Shown here: one piece after another, positions 61,487-64,000 of the stretch
Numbering within the stretch: position 1 is the stretch's first letter
Layout: every line of letters begins with the position of its first letter
Origin: Augochlora pura
Taxonomy: Eukaryota > Arthropoda > Insecta > Hymenoptera > Halictidae
Assembly: GCF_028453695.1 (NCBI RefSeq)
Contig: NC_135776.1
Coordinates: forward strand, 13,834,663-13,898,662
Reading direction: 5' to 3'
DNA length: 64,000 nucleotides
Notes under the pieces: model-generated
What the model was told of the DNA's origin: nothing
The model's input: only the letters and a program-made list of their open reading frames with translations
Databases searched by the model: none
Made by a program: the position numbers and the translations under genes

Positions 61487-61719
61487 TGTTACGTGAGCGC
61501 AGTCGCGGCATGTTGAATAATAACGTCACGACTTTAATAACAACAGAACTCTTTATTCGGGAAAGGGGGAACTCAATATTCGACCGTTTACCACGACGTC
61601 TCTCTCAACTCTGAGACGTTCTTGTTAAATCGTTGCTCAGGAGATATTTTCCAAGCAACGATGCCACAAGGAACTCTCGATACCTCGATATCAAAAGATA
61701 TCGATCCATATTCGTAACA
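61487..61719 (-). mobile_element. Probable solo LTR of a Ty3/gypsy-type retroelement
   Basis: A 233-bp unit starts TGTTACG and ends CGTAACA, which gives the TG...CA plan of an LTR and short terminal inverted repeats. It is flanked by the same 4 bp, ATAT, on both sides (61483-61486 and 61720-61723). It interrupts a TACTATTTACTATATTGACT array that resumes on the other side (ACTATTTACTACATTGACTA). Read on the minus strand it contains AATAAAG in its second half, fitting a polyadenylation signal, so I infer minus orientation. No internal coding region remains. The family name is inferred from the ends only. Confidence 0.72.
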
Positions 61720-61850
61720 ATATTATCTTTACTATTTACTACATTGACTATTATATCATATACTGTACTGCTATATTATAATTACTAGTTTTACTAATTT
61801 TCTCTACACTAGACCAACATAATCTATTAAATTTACAGGACTGGCAAGGG
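61720..61850. repeat. Right half of the AT-rich array split by the LTR
   Basis: ATTATCTTTACTATTTACTACATTGACTATTATATC continues the words seen at 61420-61486. GGCAAGGGG then TTAA at 61844-61855 is a MITE-type right end; its left end was not found. Confidence 0.55.
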
Positions 61851-61925
61851 GTTAAATGTGACTGACACGACCTAAGCAGATCTAGTAACCATAAAAAGAA
61901 CTTTCAACGTCCCGTATCTCAGAAA

Positions 61926-61962
61926 CGAAACGTCTTTAAGACGTCTTAAAGACGTCCTCGCG
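61926..61962. repeat. Short GACGTC palindrome cluster
   Basis: AACGTCTTTAAGACGTCTTA followed by AAGACGTCC is the same motif as the intronic array at 5270-5605, in a single short stretch. Confidence 0.6.
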
Positions 61963-64000
61963 GTATCTGGGTAAGAACAGCATCGGAACGTGATGCTCTT
62001 AAAGAGATCCCTGACCGATAAAAAGCGAGAGAAGGTTAAAGATACTGGAAACTCTCGGTAATATGGAATAATTGGCTTCTCATTCCTTTGTTAACTAACA
62101 GGATGCTCGAGAAGCTTATTGTGACGGCGATACTGTTCCCGGGATTAAAAATCCAGTCGCGGTGCCGTAACAGCGTGATTCAAAGATGAATCAACCGTTT
62201 CGTAAGCGCAGTGAGAACGTTTACATCGCGATAGTTTACAGGTATTACGCATGCCGGCGATCAGATGCGAATGTTTTTTTAAACGACGTGTATTGTATAC
62301 ATGTTTTAAATAATATTGACAAGATCCGGAGAGATATTTCTCCAATCGTATCAGGAAATTTATTTGTACTGACCTATTTGTGATTTATTTTCGCAGATTA
62401 TTTAATATAGTGTTCAATCGATCTACTTTCAATTAATATTAAAGATACTAAAATAAAATTTGTAAAATTTATAACAGCTTAAATTTTTTTATTAGCTTAA
62501 AATTTTCTGCGTACCGCTTTCTTTATAGTCATTAATAATCGCAATTTGTAGCGTCGAATTACATTAATTAGAGCCATTTTAGTACAGTTTTTACGGAATT
62601 TTATTACAATTATTATACCTATATATATATACTGTATTTTATACTATGCCATATTATATATTAAATTATATACTATATTATACAAAATATATTATATAAA
62701 AGTCGTTCGTAATTAAATCCACAAAATGTTTAATACCGACCGACCGCCGTGATGTGATCTATGCGGCCGGCTTTATCCGATACATTTCGCAAAATAAATC
62801 CGGATCCGTTTGAAATCGGGTTATCGATAAAAATAAAATTAGCGCGCGGTTAGCGAAAGCGCCGGCCGGAGACTCACGGCGAACGGGAATTAATTAAAGC
62901 CGGATTAATGAACGACGTCCGCTTTCGGTATCGATGAGTTCTGTTGTCAAACGGACTAATTACAGCTCCATTATCAGCGGCCCGGTTATGCGTATTTATT
63001 CACTTTATCCGGCCAATTGATTCCCTCAATTTGTACGGAGGGCCGGGTATTAATTAACGACTTCCATTGTTATAGAATACCGAGTCGTAGGAGCAACCCT
63101 TTCAGACACGACACGTATATATATTCTGAGAGCCAAGTTGTTCGGCATCGCGCCGACCACGTACCCCCGCGATTACAAAATGGTAAACGTGTATACAAAA
63201 TGGTTTACGTGAAATTCGAGGTTGCAATTAATTGAAAGAAACCCTTCTCCAAGCATAAATTAATTACTCTTTGCCAGGTTATTATTTCAATCCTGGAATG
63301 CTGACTTTTTCATTTTAAAACACTGAATTACTCATTTGATAACCGAAGCATTTGCCTTTCTTCTTTAAATATTAGTTTCATGGATCGATAGGTTAACCTA
63401 TAAATTAAAAATCTAGTTATACTTGATTTACAGTATTAAACAATTTTCATATATGTGCAATTTGCAACGATAGCATCATGTGTCATTTTATTTGGAATTA
63501 AGTCAGTTTATTCACGTCATAATTACTCTCTTGCGTATACAGGTGCGATAATAAGCATAAAATCTGCAGTCTAGTAATTATACCATTAATTACATCATTA
63601 ATTATATCATTATGTCTATTGTTAGTCTATCAACCACTAATAACCTAGTGTTAATAGTACAGTTTGGTAGCACGGCGACACAATTCGAACCTTTGCAAGG
63701 TTCAACGCTGCGAAACTTAGCCCGAGGTGGCGAACGGGGTAAAGGGGCCAAAACGAATGGCGATTCGTTTGATTTGCAAGGGGGTCCGTTATCTTCACGC
63801 CTACTTAAGCTGAATTTAGATCGACCGAGCCATTAAATCGCATTCAGGAGCCGTATTTTACACAGCTCGAGCGGTTCGGCTAATCTAAAGAATTTATTTC
63901 AGCCCTGCGGCGAACAGGACCAAAATAGCTTCCTTATATTCCCTGTCCCTTTCGAAAATCTTCCGCGCATTATCGCAACCTGTTACGCAAATTGCACGTT
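61963..64000. other. Non-coding block to window end
   Basis: No gene is supported. 62600-62700 is a TATATTATA run; 62740-63200 is GC-richer and compositionally like the other islands. A TTTATTTCAG acceptor-like site at 63902 leads into an open stretch at the right edge, too short to judge. Confidence 0.4.

Overview
This window is a stretch of an insect nuclear genome, most likely a bee or another hymenopteran. The evidence is small intron-split coding segments in mostly AT-rich, non-coding DNA, alternating GC-richer islands, many simple-sequence arrays, a 100-N assembly gap, and several families of short DNA transposons. There are no operons, bacterial-style genes, CRISPR arrays, rRNA genes or recognisable tRNAs.

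The only confident host gene is at the left edge. Three + strand exons (1-186, 2840-3128, 5635-6035) join in frame to give the last 291 residues of a major-facilitator sugar transporter of the facilitated trehalose/glucose transporter type. Its first half lies upstream of the window. Its two introns (about 2.65 and 2.5 kb) hold a TTAA-flanked palindromic element, tandem repeats, and a striking GACGTC/TTTAAG array that ends just before the last exon.

From about 6 kb to 64 kb the DNA is non-coding or intronic. One short minus-strand segment, 41635-41715, has the hallmarks of a real internal exon: a good acceptor, a GTAAGT donor and one open 27-codon frame. Parts of this region may therefore be intron of a large minus-strand gene whose other exons I could not identify.

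The dominant content is mobile DNA. (1) A piggyBac-type MITE population has ends CCCTTTGCAC...GTGCAAAGGG and TTAA on both sides. Eight copies are delimited at both ends, a ninth has a weak left end, and several more are partial. (2) A foldback family of about 300-390 bp occurs three times (14.3, 31.8 and 41.2 kb); the last copy lies about 30 bp from the candidate exon. (3) A mariner copy at 48.4-49.1 kb is bounded by terminal repeats and TA, but has lost the middle of its transposase. (4) A 233-bp TG...CA element with a 4-bp target duplication at 61.5-61.7 kb looks like a solo LTR. (5) Two other single palindromic MITEs lie at 1.1-1.4 kb and 10.5-10.8 kb. Tandem duplications with periods of 60, 125, 126, 152 and 222 bp, AT-rich minisatellites, a 550-bp polypyrimidine tract and a G-quadruplex motif make up most of the rest.

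I found no convincing new functional system. The points most worth following are the orphan exon with its neighbouring foldback element, the TTAA-MITE population, and the GACGTC array.
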